64,000 bases of DNA from Bacillus sp. 1780r2a1 (GTDB taxonomy: Bacteria; Bacillota; Bacilli; Bacillales; Bacillaceae_H), in contig CP099863.1 in the NCBI GenBank assembly GCA_024134725.1, positions 925,501-989,500 of the forward strand, in the 5' to 3' direction. Below the pieces are notes generated by a model, which saw nothing but the letters and a program-made list of their open reading frames with translations, had not been told where the DNA came from and made no database searches. Both the position numbers and the translations under genes were made by a program. The first letter of the stretch is position 1. Each line of letters opens with the position of its first letter. Positions 34,061 through 43,640 of the stretch are shown here, piece by piece.

Positions 34061-35752
34061 ATGAAGATGACGCAGCCGTGGTGGAAAAAGTCGGTTGTTT
34101 ATCAAATTTATCCGAAGAGTTTCTATGATACGTCTGGCAATGGCGTTGGAGATATTAATGGAATTATTGAGAAGTTAGATTATTTAAAAACACTTGGGGT
34201 TGATGTCGTATGGCTTACTCCAATTTATCAATCGCCACAGCGCGACAATGGATATGATATTAGCGATTACTTTTCAATTCATAGTGAGTATGGCACGATG
34301 GAAGACTTTGAACGCTTATTAAAGGAAGCTCATAGCCGCGATATTAAAGTTATCATGGATATTGTTGTGAACCATACTTCAACAGAGCACAAGTGGTTTC
34401 AGGAAGCACGAAAATCGAAGGATAATCCGTACCGTGATTTTTACATTTGGAAAGATCAAAAAGAAGATGGTTCGGCTCCTACGAATTGGATTTCCAAATT
34501 TGGTGGATCTGCGTGGGAGCATGATGAACTAACAGATCAATCTTATCTTCATTTGTTTGACGTAACGCAGGCGGACTTAAATTGGGAAAACGAAAAGGTT
34601 CGTAAACAAGTGTATGATATGATGCACTTTTGGTTTGAAAAAGGCGTTGATGGCTTTCGATTAGATGTTATTAACTTAATTTCAAAAGATCAGCGCTTTT
34701 TAGATGACGATGGGAAAACGCCTCCTGGAGACGGTCGTAAATTTTATACGGATGGACCTCGCGTTCATGAGTATATGAAAGAAATGAATGAACAAGTATT
34801 TTCAAAATACGATAGTATGACAGTCGGAGAGATGTCTTCAACAACGATCGATCATTGTATTAACTACACGCGTCCCGACCGTCAAGAGTTAAGTATGACG
34901 TTTAATTTTCATCATTTAAAGGTTGATTATCCTAATGGTGAAAAGTGGTCAGTTGGTGACTTTGATTTTCTAAAGCTTAAAGATATTTTATCAACCTGGC
35001 AAGTTGAGATGAATAAAGGCGGAGGGTGGAACGCACTATTTTGGTGTAACCATGATCAGCCAAGGGTAGTTTCTCGCTATGGAAATGACAAGGAGTTTCA
35101 CGACAAGTCTGCTAAGATGCTTGCCACAACTATTCATATGATGCAAGGTACGCCCTATATTTATCAAGGTGAAGAGATTGGGATGACTAATCCAGGCTTC
35201 AATGATATTTCCGATTACCGTGACGTAGAATCACTTAACATCTATGAAATTAAGCGTAAAGAAGGCATGAGTAAGGAAGAGATTATTTCAATTTTAAAAG
35301 CAAAGTCTCGCGACAACTCGCGCACACCCGTACAGTGGAACGACAAAGAACACGGTGGGTTTACGTCAGGAACACCTTGGATCAACGTGGCTTCTAACTA
35401 CAAAGAGCTAAACGTAGAGGGTGCTTTAAAAGACAAAACATCCGTTTTTTATCATTATCAAATGTTAATTGCGCTTAGAAAAGAATATGATATCGTTACA
35501 AGCGGAGGTTACGAGCTTCTTTTAAGCAACCACCCAGAGATATTTGCATATGTGCGAAACGGAGCGAATGAAAAGCTTCTCGTAGTGAATAATTTCTATG
35601 GTAAAGACGTAACGTTTGAGCTACCTGAAACGGTTGATGTCGAAGGCTATAAAAGCGAAATCTTATTATCAAACTATGATGATTCATCATTAGAATACGC
35701 TAAGGTGCAGCTTCGCCCTTATGAATCAATTGTATATCGTCTTAAAAAGTGA
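34061..35752 (+). CDS. treA: Trehalose-6-phosphate hydrolase (alpha,alpha-phosphotrehalase)
   Basis: The GH13 enzyme of about 563 residues splits trehalose-6-phosphate into glucose and glucose-6-phosphate in the cytoplasm. It begins PWWKKSVVYQIYPKSF and has VVWLTPIYQSPQRDNGYD, the VVNHTS block, nucleophile Asp202 in GFRLDVIN, acid Glu257 in VGEMSS and the NHDQPR block. The start is uncertain among GTG 34052 and ATG 34055, 34061 or 34067. 34061 matches the length of homologues and follows AAAGAAAG at good spacing. A terminator after it separates treR partly from the operon. Confidence 0.93.
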   Translation: MKMTQPWWKKSVVYQIYPKSFYDTSGNGVGDINGIIEKLDYLKTLGVDVVWLTPIYQSPQRDNGYDISDYFSIHSEYGTMEDFERLLKEAHSRDIKVIMDIVVNHTSTEHKWFQEARKSKDNPYRDFYIWKDQKEDGSAPTNWISKFGGSAWEHDELTDQSYLHLFDVTQADLNWENEKVRKQVYDMMHFWFEKGVDGFRLDVINLISKDQRFLDDDGKTPPGDGRKFYTDGPRVHEYMKEMNEQVFSKYDSMTVGEMSSTTIDHCINYTRPDRQELSMTFNFHHLKVDYPNGEKWSVGDFDFLKLKDILSTWQVEMNKGGGWNALFWCNHDQPRVVSRYGNDKEFHDKSAKMLATTIHMMQGTPYIYQGEEIGMTNPGFNDISDYRDVESLNIYEIKRKEGMSKEEIISILKAKSRDNSRTPVQWNDKEHGGFTSGTPWINVASNYKELNVEGALKDKTSVFYHYQMLIALRKEYDIVTSGGYELLLSNHPEIFAYVRNGANEKLLVVNNFYGKDVTFELPETVDVEGYKSEILLSNYDDSSLEYAKVQLRPYESIVYRLKK

Positions 35753-35782
35753 ACGATGAGTGACAACTCATCGTTCTTTTTA
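35751..35782 (+). terminator. Terminator between treA and treR
   Basis: GAACGATGAGT and ACTCATCGTTC form an 11-bp stem around GACA and are followed by TTTTT. Read-through or a separate promoter must supply treR. Confidence 0.88.
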
Positions 35783-35808
35783 TAAAATAAACGAAGGTAG
35801 GTGAAGTC

Positions 35809-36525
35809 ATGAAAGAAAATAAGTTTATGCAAATCTATGAAGAACTAGTGGAAAATATTAAACAAAAGAGATGGCCACCTCATACAAAGCTACCTTCTGA
35901 AAATGAGCTAGTGGTGGCGTATCACACGTCTCGTGAAACAATTCGAAAAGCCTTGAATCTTTTATCACAAAACGGTTATATTCAAAAAATTAAAGGCAAG
36001 GGATCTTATGTGTTAGAAGTATCGCGATTTGATTTCCCTATTTCAGGACTTGTTAGTTTTAAAGAGATGGCTGAAAAACTTGGACATGAATCAAGAACAG
36101 TGGTTGAAGACTTTGAATTAATTAAGCCTGATAGTGAACTGTGCACGCAGCTAAACAGTACATCGCGAGACTCCATTTGGAAGGTGGTACGTGCGCGTGA
36201 AATAGATGGTGAAAAAATTATCTTAGACAAGGATTTCTTTTTACAAAAAAAGGTTCCTCATTTAACTCGTGAAATTTGTGAAGGGTCTATCTATGAGTAC
36301 TTGGAAAAAGAAGTAGGTTTAAGCATTAGCTTTGCTAAAAAAGAAATTTCGGTAGATGAAGTAACGGAAGATGATGAGCGCTATTTAGATTTAAAAGATT
36401 ATACTCACATCGTCGTTGTAAGAAATTACGTTTATCTTAATGACGCAAGTTTATTTCAATATACGGAATCGAGACACAGGCTGGATAAATTTCGGTTTGT
36501 AGATTTCGCAAGAAGAGGCATTTAA
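35809..36525 (+). CDS. treR: Trehalose operon repressor, GntR/UTRA family
   Basis: The 238-residue regulator has an N-terminal winged helix (KLPSENELVVAYHTSRETIRKAL) and a UTRA effector domain (residues 80-235). B. subtilis TreR binds trehalose-6-phosphate as inducer and represses treP-treA-treR. The two TGTATATACA operators found at the treP promoter fit it. SD GTAGGTGA precedes ATG. About 210 bp without a gene separates it from the pxp genes. Confidence 0.95.
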   Translation: MKENKFMQIYEELVENIKQKRWPPHTKLPSENELVVAYHTSRETIRKALNLLSQNGYIQKIKGKGSYVLEVSRFDFPISGLVSFKEMAEKLGHESRTVVEDFELIKPDSELCTQLNSTSRDSIWKVVRAREIDGEKIILDKDFFLQKKVPHLTREICEGSIYEYLEKEVGLSISFAKKEISVDEVTEDDERYLDLKDYTHIVVVRNYVYLNDASLFQYTESRHRLDKFRFVDFARRGI

Positions 36526-36737
36526 AGAGCAGAGGGGGAAAATTCTCTTAATTCTTTAGTGCTTTTTCTTTTGCTTTGCCAAATCATAATCCGTGTCTTT
36601 TGGCACAATTATGATCGAAAGCTTGAAATAACGAGATTATTTTGATTAATTGAAACGTAGTGTGTAATTTTTTTGAGGTAGGAATTGAACGATTACATTC
36701 AAGAGACAATAGAAGGGAAGAAAGGAGTGGATAACGA

Positions 36738-37457
36738 GTGAACACTGAATACAACATTTATCCATTGGGAGATAGCGGTATCGTTGTCTCATTCGGTGAG
36801 GTTATTCATCCAGCGATACATACAAAGGTTCAACAGTTTATAGCGACTCTTGAAGCTAATCGTTTTGAAGGCATAATTGAATATGTACCTGCTTTTACAA
36901 CAGTAACGATTTACTATAAGCCTTCTAATTTTGCTAATCGAGTTGGAAAAACCCCCTATGAAATCGTAAAAAATAAAGTAGAAGCCCTTCTTCAGCTCCT
37001 AAAAACTGAAGGCGAATCAACGTCTCGTATTGTTGAAATACCGGTTTGCTATGGTCATGAGTTTGGGCCTGATTTAGACCATGTTGCACATTATCATCAA
37101 CTTACGGAAGAAGAAATAATTAAGATTCATTCATCCGAAGACTACCTAGTTTATATGATTGGGTTTGCACCCGGCTTTCCATACTTAGGTGGAATGAACA
37201 AACGATTAGCTACTCCACGAAAGGGAAATCCTCAAGCGGCCATACCAAAAGGGTCAGTTGGTATTGCAGGAGAACAAACAGGAATTTATCCGCTTGAAAC
37301 ACCAGGAGGATGGCAAATCATTGGACGAACGCCCCTATCATTATTTAAGCCACTAGATCAAAAGCCAGTTCTTTTAAAAGCGGGAGACTCCATTCGTTTT
37401 ATACCGATTACCAAAGAAGAATATGTGGCTCAAAAGGAGGGTGACCATGAGTATTAA
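36738..37457 (+). CDS. pxpB: 5-oxoprolinase subunit PxpB (KipI family)
   Basis: The 239-residue protein is of the allophanate-hydrolase-subunit-1 family, with family mark YMIGFAPGFPYLGGM and the later GIAGEQTGIYPLETPGGWQIIG. With PxpA and PxpC it forms an ATP-dependent 5-oxoprolinase that opens pyroglutamate to glutamate. The B. subtilis homologue KipI also inhibits sporulation kinase A. GTG 36738 follows GAAAGGAG. It overlaps pxpC by 11 bases, so the subunits are translationally coupled. No kipR-type repressor gene is adjacent, unlike B. subtilis. Confidence 0.92.
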   Translation: MNTEYNIYPLGDSGIVVSFGEVIHPAIHTKVQQFIATLEANRFEGIIEYVPAFTTVTIYYKPSNFANRVGKTPYEIVKNKVEALLQLLKTEGESTSRIVEIPVCYGHEFGPDLDHVAHYHQLTEEEIIKIHSSEDYLVYMIGFAPGFPYLGGMNKRLATPRKGNPQAAIPKGSVGIAGEQTGIYPLETPGGWQIIGRTPLSLFKPLDQKPVLLKAGDSIRFIPITKEEYVAQKEGDHEY

Positions 37458-38454
37458 TATCATCCGGCCAGGGTTACTAACAACTGTTCAGGATTTGGGA
37501 AGACAAGGATTTCAAAAACAAGGAATTATCGTGAGTGGAGCTATGGATGCTCTTGCTTTTCGAATTGCAAATTTGCTTGTTGGAAATGAAGAGGGAAAAG
37601 CAGCACTAGAAATCACCTTAATGGGACCAAAGATTAAGTTTGAAGAAGATACGCTTATCGCAATTACGGGAGGAGATTTGTCACCAACAATTGATGATGA
37701 ACCCGTTAAGATGTGGCGTCCTGTTTTTGTATCAAAGGGCAGTATGTTAGCATTTGGTTTTCCAAAATCAGGATGTCGTGCTTATTTAGCTGTATCTGGT
37801 TCATTTGCTATGAACCCAGTGATGGGAAGCTTATCGACGTCATTACGTCCAGAAATCGGTGGCTTTAAAGGGCGTGCCCTGCAGGCGGGAGATCGGCTAC
37901 TTTGTCACCCTAAAACAAAAGTAGGAGAACTAATTCGTAATCGGCTTATAACCAAGCAGACCGATAAGCCTTTCAAGCAAGCATTTTGGACCATTCATCC
38001 AGATTTTCTGCCGCGATACGAAGAAAATCCAATAATTTCAGTAATTGAAGGACCGGAATACAGTTGGTTTACGGAAGAAAGTAAGGTGTCTTTTTTTAAT
38101 ACAAGCTATTCAGTTACTCCTCAATCAGATCGAATGGGATATCGATTGCAAAATGAGAGTACAGTACTGAAGCAAACAAACCAACGAGAGCTGCTATCAA
38201 CTGGGGTTACGTTTGGTACTATTCAAGTTCCAAATGACGGTCAACCGATTATTCTATTAGCTGACCACCAGACAACAGGTGGTTATCCGAGAATTGGTCA
38301 AGTAGCGTCAACTGATTTTTCTACACTTGCACAAGTACCGCCTGGAAAACAGCTGACGTTTAAAATGATTTCATTAAAAACGGCGCAAAAACGCTTAATG
38401 AAACAAGAGAAATTACTTGATCATTTAAAGATAATGCTGAGGATGAAAAACTAA
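37447..38454 (+). CDS. pxpC: 5-oxoprolinase subunit PxpC (KipA family)
   Basis: The 335-residue protein is of the biotin-dependent carboxyltransferase-like (allophanate hydrolase subunit 2) family. It begins [20 protein letters not shown] and has [17 protein letters not shown], the DRMGYRL block and [18 protein letters not shown]. It is the partner of PxpB in the oxoprolinase complex. ATG 37447 follows AAAGGAGGGTG. It lies between pxpB and pxpA in one operon. Confidence 0.92.
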   Translation: MSINIIRPGLLTTVQDLGRQGFQKQGIIVSGAMDALAFRIANLLVGNEEGKAALEITLMGPKIKFEEDTLIAITGGDLSPTIDDEPVKMWRPVFVSKGSMLAFGFPKSGCRAYLAVSGSFAMNPVMGSLSTSLRPEIGGFKGRALQAGDRLLCHPKTKVGELIRNRLITKQTDKPFKQAFWTIHPDFLPRYEENPIISVIEGPEYSWFTEESKVSFFNTSYSVTPQSDRMGYRLQNESTVLKQTNQRELLSTGVTFGTIQVPNDGQPIILLADHQTTGGYPRIGQVASTDFSTLAQVPPGKQLTFKMISLKTAQKRLMKQEKLLDHLKIMLRMKN

Positions 38455-38467
38455 GGGAGGTGTCTTT

Positions 38468-39223
38468 TTGGTAACAATTGATTTGAATTGTGATTTGGGT
38501 GAAAGCTTTGGCGCTTACACTATTGGAAATGACGAAGCGATATTACCGTACGTAACGTCTGCTAATATTGCTTGTGGCTTTCATGCTGGGGACCCTTCTG
38601 TCATGCAAAGAACCGTCGAGCTAGCGCTTCGAGAAAATGTCGCAATTGGTGCGCATCCAGGATTGCCTGACTTAAGTGGATTTGGCCGAAGAAACATGGC
38701 TATTTCCGCACGCGAAGCGTTCGATATAACGCTGTATCAAATCGGTGCCTTATCAGCTTTTTGTCAAGCTTTAGGAGCACCGTTGCATCATGTAAAGCCT
38801 CATGGCGCATTATATAATATGGCGGCAGTGAACACAGAGCTAGCAGAAGGAATTGCAGAAGCGATTTACACAATAGGTGAAGAGGTAATTCTGTACGGAC
38901 TAGCAGGAAGTGCGCTTGTTACAGCTGGAAAGCGAATCGGCTTATCAACCGCAAACGAAGTGTTTGCAGACCGAACGTATGAAAAAGATGGTACGTTAAC
39001 GCCTCGAACGATTAAAGGCTCTGTTATTCATGATACCCAGCAAGCCATCAATCAAGTTATTACCATGATCAAAGAAGGAAAAGTACATACCCGTCAAGGG
39101 GAACAAATAAAAATTGAAGCAGATACAGTTTGTATTCATGGGGACGGACCGAATGCTATTGTATTTGCAAAATCCATTCATCATCAGCTTAAGGAAGAAA
39201 GAATTATTATCCAAACAAGATGA
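38468..39223 (+). CDS. pxpA: 5-oxoprolinase subunit PxpA (LamB/YcsF family)
   Basis: The 251-residue protein has the LamB/YcsF signature [33 protein letters not shown] and [10 protein letters not shown]. It is the subunit that binds and opens 5-oxoproline. TTG 38468 follows AAGGGAGGTG, eight bases away. In B. subtilis ycsF, ycsG, kipI and kipA are also neighbours but in another order, so the pathway neighbourhood is conserved and rearranged here. Confidence 0.93.
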   Translation: MVTIDLNCDLGESFGAYTIGNDEAILPYVTSANIACGFHAGDPSVMQRTVELALRENVAIGAHPGLPDLSGFGRRNMAISAREAFDITLYQIGALSAFCQALGAPLHHVKPHGALYNMAAVNTELAEGIAEAIYTIGEEVILYGLAGSALVTAGKRIGLSTANEVFADRTYEKDGTLTPRTIKGSVIHDTQQAINQVITMIKEGKVHTRQGEQIKIEADTVCIHGDGPNAIVFAKSIHHQLKEERIIIQTR

Positions 39224-39232
39224 GGTGACAGC

Positions 39233-40420
39233 ATGAAAACAAACCGCAATTGGAGCGTCTTGCTGGGCGCTGCGTTCTTAATGGCTACATCAGCTGTAGG
39301 GCCAGGCTTTTTAACTCAAACTACGGTGTTTACCCAAGCATTAGCTGCTAGCTTTGGGTTTGTTATTTTACTTTCTATTTTATTAGACATTGGTGTTCAG
39401 CTAAATGTTTGGCGAATCATTGCAGTTTCAGAAAAGCGAGCGCAAGATATTGCCAATATGGTTGTACCGGGACTAGGTTTATTTCTAGCTATTCTGATTG
39501 TAATTGGAGGTCTAGCGTTTAATATTGGAAACGTAGGCGGAGCTGGATTAGGACTAAACGTATTATTTGGCATTTCACCACAGGTAGGAGCGATTATTAC
39601 GGCAGTTATTGCCATTGGTGTGTTTCTTGTAAAGGAAGCTGGCAAGCTAATGGATCGATTTGCACAGCTGATGGGAGGCATTTTAATTTTACTTATGATT
39701 TATGTTGCCTTTTCGTCTTCTCCACCGGTAGGAGAAGCAATTGCTAAATCGTTTATGCCAGATCAAATTGATGTCATCGCAATCGTAACGTTAGTAGGTG
39801 GAACAGTAGGAGGTTATATTACGTTTGCTGGTGGTCATCGCTTGTTAGATGCTGGGATTAAAGGGAAAGCTGCTATTCCAGAAGTAACAAGAGGTGCTGT
39901 ATCGGGTATTACCATAGCATCACTCGTTCGAATCTTTCTTTTTCTTGCAACATTGGGCGTCATCAGTCAAGGGTTTACGTTAAACCCTGATAACCCACCC
40001 GCATCTGTATTTCAGCTCGCAGCAGGAAATATCGGGTATAAGCTGTTTGGTGTAGTAATGGCGGCAGCTGCAATTACATCCGTCATTGGTTCAGCTTATA
40101 CGTCTGTATCATTTATTAAATCATTTAATAAAAAAGTTGCTCAATATGAAAACTGGGTCATTATCGGTTTTATCACTATATCAACATTGGTGTTTTTAAC
40201 TATCGGTCAGCCCGTTACTCTCTTAATTTTAGCAGGTGCTTTAAATGGGCTAATCTTACCAATCTCGCTTGGTACAATGCTTGTAGCTGCCTATAAGAAA
40301 AAAATTGTAGGAGACTATCAGCATCCACTTTGGCTTACCATTTTCGGCACCTTCGTTGTAGTTATTATGGCTGTTATGGGTGTGTATACGCTTTTTAAGC
40401 AGCTAGGACAATTATTTTAA
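39233..40420 (+). CDS. NRAMP-family transporter (YcsG type)
   Basis: The membrane protein has 395 residues and about eleven membrane segments. It starts with the NRAMP-like SAVGPGFLTQTTVFT block, but the metal-binding DPGN of true MntH proteins is not evident. As ycsG in B. subtilis, it follows ycsF in the oxoprolinase operon. It may therefore carry 5-oxoproline or another organic substrate rather than manganese, which is inference. It begins ten bases after pxpA with SD GAGGTGA. A 19-bp-stem terminator follows. Confidence 0.82.
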   Translation: MKTNRNWSVLLGAAFLMATSAVGPGFLTQTTVFTQALAASFGFVILLSILLDIGVQLNVWRIIAVSEKRAQDIANMVVPGLGLFLAILIVIGGLAFNIGNVGGAGLGLNVLFGISPQVGAIITAVIAIGVFLVKEAGKLMDRFAQLMGGILILLMIYVAFSSSPPVGEAIAKSFMPDQIDVIAIVTLVGGTVGGYITFAGGHRLLDAGIKGKAAIPEVTRGAVSGITIASLVRIFLFLATLGVISQGFTLNPDNPPASVFQLAAGNIGYKLFGVVMAAAAITSVIGSAYTSVSFIKSFNKKVAQYENWVIIGFITISTLVFLTIGQPVTLLILAGALNGLILPISLGTMLVAAYKKKIVGDYQHPLWLTIFGTFVVVIMAVMGVYTLFKQLGQLF

Positions 40421-40431
40421 CGCATCAGAGA

Positions 40432-40645
40432 ACTGAGACATAAGTAGTGAAGTCCCTACTGTACCTGAACAATCAAAAGTTTTATAACTTTTGATTGTTC
40501 AGGTTTTTTATTTATTCGAAAAAATATTTGGAAACAGGAATGGACCGTAGCGCAATGGAACGAAGTTGTCTAGTTAAACCCAAAGGTATGGCCATAGTTA
40601 TTGTTTGTCTTCTAGAAGTAATCATTTTGTTGTGTCCCAAACTCT
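40432..40645 (+). repeat. Intergenic repeat family 2, copy 2
   Basis: It begins GAGACATAAGTA, contains the terminator with GTTCAGGTTTTTT, TTGGAAACAGG and CCGTAGCGCAATGGAAC, and ends near TTGTGTCCCAAAC, an inverse of the GGGACA start. The same blocks occur in order at 20950-21065. Confidence 0.6.
40463..40513 (+). terminator. Terminator of the pxp operon
   Basis: The 19-bp perfect arms begin ACCTGAACAATC and end GATTGTTCAGGT around TTAT and are followed by TTTTTTATTTA. Confidence 0.95.
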
Positions 40646-40755
40646 TTTTATGATTTCTAGCATAAATACTCTACTATTCCTCATATGGTAGTTAATAGAT
40701 TCACATAAAAATACTTAATGAAAATGATAGAACAGCCGGAGGTGGATGATAGAGT

Positions 40756-41739
40756 ATGACGCTATCAAAAGTAAGTAAAGAGTTAGTTGGATTGTTGCTG
40801 CTGCTGTTGTTTGGGTATTGTTTTTTCTTTATTGATATAGATACAAGTAACTTAGCTATTCCGACATCTTTACTGAATGTCAATACGATCTTTCTAAGCA
40901 TTGTTTTTGAAGCTATACCATTTATTTTGCTTGGTGTGTTTGCATCAGCTCTGATTCAAGTGTTTATATCAGAACGAGCGATTCAGCGAATGATTCCAAA
41001 AAATCCATATCTTGCACTCGTATCGGCCGTCGTAGTTAGTGCCATCTTACCGGTTTGTGAATGCGCCATTATTCCGGTTGTAAGAAGGCTTTTGAAAAAA
41101 GGAATGCCGTTGCATGTTGGAATGGTTATTTTAGTTGGAGCACCCATTCTAAATCCAATTGTATTTGCTTCTACATTTTATGCATTTCAATCCGATTTGT
41201 CTATTGTATATAGTCGAATGGGACTTGCTGTGATTGTGTGTTTGCTCATTGGGTTAGCGATTTATTGGACGTTCCGCAATCAAAATCAGCTTAAGGATGT
41301 CCACGTCCACGTTCATTCAGATCATGGAAAAGGAAATCGTCTGAAGCAAACACTTTATCATGCGAGCGATGAATTTTTTGATATGGGAAAATATTTATTA
41401 TTTGGCGCACTCGTTGCCAGCCTTTTTCAAACGTTTTTGGATCGACAGGTTCTTGTCAGCTTAGCCAGCAATGAATACGTATCGTCTGCAGTCATGATGG
41501 GGTTTGCTTACGTGCTTTCCTTGTGTTCAGAAGCAGATGCATTTGTTGCTTCATCTTTTGCTCATACGTTTACACCAACTGCGCTGCTTGCCTTTTTAGT
41601 GTATGGACCTATGATTGATTTAAAAAATACAATTATGCTATTTGCTTTCTTCAAAAAGAAGTTTGCTATTCGATTTATTTTAATGATCACGGTTATTGTT
41701 TACGGAGTTGTGATGATGTATGGATGGCTAATGGGATGA
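40756..41739 (+). CDS. DUF318-family permease (YcgR type)
   Basis: The 327-residue membrane protein has eight to ten segments. The family hallmark is visible: SAILPVCECAIIPVVRRL, then KKGMPLHVGMVILVGAPILNP. A histidine-rich cytoplasmic loop, VHVHVHSDHGKGN, separates two halves and could bind metal. SD CCGGAGGTGG precedes ATG 40756 at suitable distance. It is paired with a TIGR03943 protein ten bases downstream, as ycgR-ycgQ in B. subtilis. The substrate is unknown. Confidence 0.85.
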   Translation: MTLSKVSKELVGLLLLLLFGYCFFFIDIDTSNLAIPTSLLNVNTIFLSIVFEAIPFILLGVFASALIQVFISERAIQRMIPKNPYLALVSAVVVSAILPVCECAIIPVVRRLLKKGMPLHVGMVILVGAPILNPIVFASTFYAFQSDLSIVYSRMGLAVIVCLLIGLAIYWTFRNQNQLKDVHVHVHSDHGKGNRLKQTLYHASDEFFDMGKYLLFGALVASLFQTFLDRQVLVSLASNEYVSSAVMMGFAYVLSLCSEADAFVASSFAHTFTPTALLAFLVYGPMIDLKNTIMLFAFFKKKFAIRFILMITVIVYGVVMMYGWLMG

Positions 41740-41749
41740 GGAGGATATT

Positions 41750-42727
41750 ATGAAGCGAATGGATGAACAGTTTATCACCTATATCCGAGGCATTTTCTTA
41801 ATTGGGTTTGCGCTTTTAATGTTTAAGCTTATTTTGACTGAGCAAATGGTTTACTTTATTGCTCCAAAAATGATGCCGTTTATTTATTTTTCTAGCATTA
41901 CATTCTTTCTCTTAGGAGTTGTGCAAATTTGGCGAAGCAGTATAAAGGTTGAGGAGGGGGGAAGCTGCGCTTGCGAACATGATCATTTTGAAAAAGGGAA
42001 GGTTAAGACCTTGTTTATTTATCTCTTATTTTTACTGCCAATTATGACCGGCTTTTTATTACCTAATCACTCATTAGGAAGCTCAGTGGCTGAAAAAAGA
42101 GGAATTAAGTTTGCAGAAGGAGTAAAAGAAACTCCTACGCCAGAGCAACGCCAAGAATTGCAAGAGAGCGCAGATGCTGAACTAGAAGAGTATATGAACC
42201 AAGTATTAGGAGCGGAAGTTGAAGAGCCACAGGAGGATGGAGGCGTTCCTCTGGAGCATCCCAAAGGGTTCGTACCTCAGCAGGTACCAGAAGGGTATTA
42301 TGAAAAACTAGAAGCTAAGCTAATGAAGCAAGATCATATTGTAGTAAGTGATAAAGAATATATTCCAATCATGAATATCATCGAGACAAACGTTGAAAAA
42401 TTTGTTGGAAAGACGATTGAAGTAAAAGGTTTTGTGTATCGGGAAGAAGGGTTTAAAAGAGATCAATTCGTAGTCGCCCGCTTTGGCTTATCTTGCTGCG
42501 TAGCGGATGCATCCGTATATGGAACGCTTTCAACCGCTTCGAATGCTACAAAACTGGAAACGGACGAATGGATTAAAGTACAAGGAACCATTGGCCAACA
42601 AGCTTATAACGGCGCTTCATTGCCATACGTAAACATAGAAAAAGTCGAATCCATTGATCGTCCAAAAAATCCGTATGTCTATGAGATGTATCAAGGTGAA
42701 CAGCTTGTAGCACCTGGTGGGTCTTAA
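41750..42727 (+). CDS. TIGR03943-family membrane protein (YcgQ type)
   Basis: The 325-residue protein has membrane segments within residues 10-55 and 85-105. A Cys-rich CACEHDHFEKG loop lies between them. A Glu/Pro-rich acidic linker (residues 118-170) leads to an extracytoplasmic C-terminal domain with DQFVVARFGLSCCVADASVYG and WIKVQGTIG. Family members accompany DUF318 permeases as a putative second subunit. The paired cysteines and histidines suggest metal handling, which is inference. SD GAGGAGGAT precedes ATG. Confidence 0.83.
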   Translation: MKRMDEQFITYIRGIFLIGFALLMFKLILTEQMVYFIAPKMMPFIYFSSITFFLLGVVQIWRSSIKVEEGGSCACEHDHFEKGKVKTLFIYLLFLLPIMTGFLLPNHSLGSSVAEKRGIKFAEGVKETPTPEQRQELQESADAELEEYMNQVLGAEVEEPQEDGGVPLEHPKGFVPQQVPEGYYEKLEAKLMKQDHIVVSDKEYIPIMNIIETNVEKFVGKTIEVKGFVYREEGFKRDQFVVARFGLSCCVADASVYGTLSTASNATKLETDEWIKVQGTIGQQAYNGASLPYVNIEKVESIDRPKNPYVYEMYQGEQLVAPGGS

Positions 42728-42730
42728 AAT

Positions 42731-42760
42731 AAAAAAGAGGCGATAAATCGCCTCTTTTTT
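42731..42760. terminator. Bidirectional terminator between ycgQ-type gene and trhA
   Basis: AAAAAAGAGGCGA and TCGCCTCTTTTTT form a 13-bp stem with loop TAAA. Confidence 0.95.
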
Positions 42761-43412
42761 ATTGAATTGCAATCGGTAGTACATATAAAAGAACCGCAAG
42801 AAAATGCGTGACTGTTCCTCCAAGTACAAATAAATGCCAAATCATATGATGGAAGCGAAATCCTCGCCAAACGTAAAAAATGGCGCCAATCGTATAAAGA
42901 ACTCCACCGATAACAAGCAAAACTAAGCCTGGTGTTTCTAATGTTGCTTTTAGAGAATTCCATGCAAAGACAATCATCCAACCCATTAATACGTATAGGA
43001 CTGTTGAAATAAAGAGGAATTTTTTTACGAAGAAAGCTTTAAACACAATTCCTGCAATCGCAATCCCCCATACAACAGCAAAGAGGGTCCATCCCATTGT
43101 TCCTTTCACAACGACGAATAAAAACGGCGTATAGGTTCCAGCGATAAATAAATAAATGGAGGAATGATCAAAGATTTCAAATAAATCTTTTACCTTGCCT
43201 TCAGGAAAGCTGTGAACAAGCGTTGATGATACGTATAGTAATAACATGGTAATGCCATAAATCGTGAAGCTAACAATATGCCAAGGTGTACCTTGTAATG
43301 AAGAAAATACAATAAGAAGAGTGAGTCCAACAATGCTTAAGATGACTCCAACTCCGTGCGTGATTGCATTTGCAATCTCTTCACCTTTTGTAAATGTATG
43401 TGTATTCGCCAC
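42759..43412 (-). CDS. trhA: TrhA/hemolysin III family membrane protein
   Basis: The 217-residue protein has seven membrane segments of the PAQR/HlyIII family. It begins with KGEEIANAITHGVGVILS. The conserved serine, histidines and aspartate of the family are seen in SSTLVHSF, FDHSSIYLFIAGTYTP and the last HMIWHLFVLGG. Bacterial members are linked to membrane-fluidity control, and the hemolysin name is historical. It is a single gene whose stop touches the shared terminator. Confidence 0.9.
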   Translation of the reverse strand: MANTHTFTKGEEIANAITHGVGVILSIVGLTLLIVFSSLQGTPWHIVSFTIYGITMLLLYVSSTLVHSFPEGKVKDLFEIFDHSSIYLFIAGTYTPFLFVVVKGTMGWTLFAVVWGIAIAGIVFKAFFVKKFLFISTVLYVLMGWMIVFAWNSLKATLETPGLVLLVIGGVLYTIGAIFYVWRGFRFHHMIWHLFVLGGTVTHFLAVLLYVLPIAIQ

Positions 43413-43640
43413 TTACAAAATCCTCTCTTTATCAGAATATATGGTCTTATTATAGACCATTTTTTTAAAATTATCTAATTTAACAACAGCTTGTATCAAT
43501 AGATGAATGTGATTCATAGCTGTAAAACACATGTATGAGAAGGTAAGATAAATTTTTCCAAAAAGATAGAAAAGTTGTCATGCCTTTGCTATTTCAAAAT
43601 ACATATAGAATGAAATGATAGAGAAGAGGGTGATTGGGAA

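Noticed and set aside
36590-36625. Sigma-54 promoter before pxpB
   Set aside because: TTTTGGCACAATTATGATC has a -24-like GG but no GC at the required -12 distance.
39233-40420. Manganese transporter MntH
   Set aside because: The NRAMP metal-binding DPGN motif is not evident, and the gene context is oxoproline metabolism.
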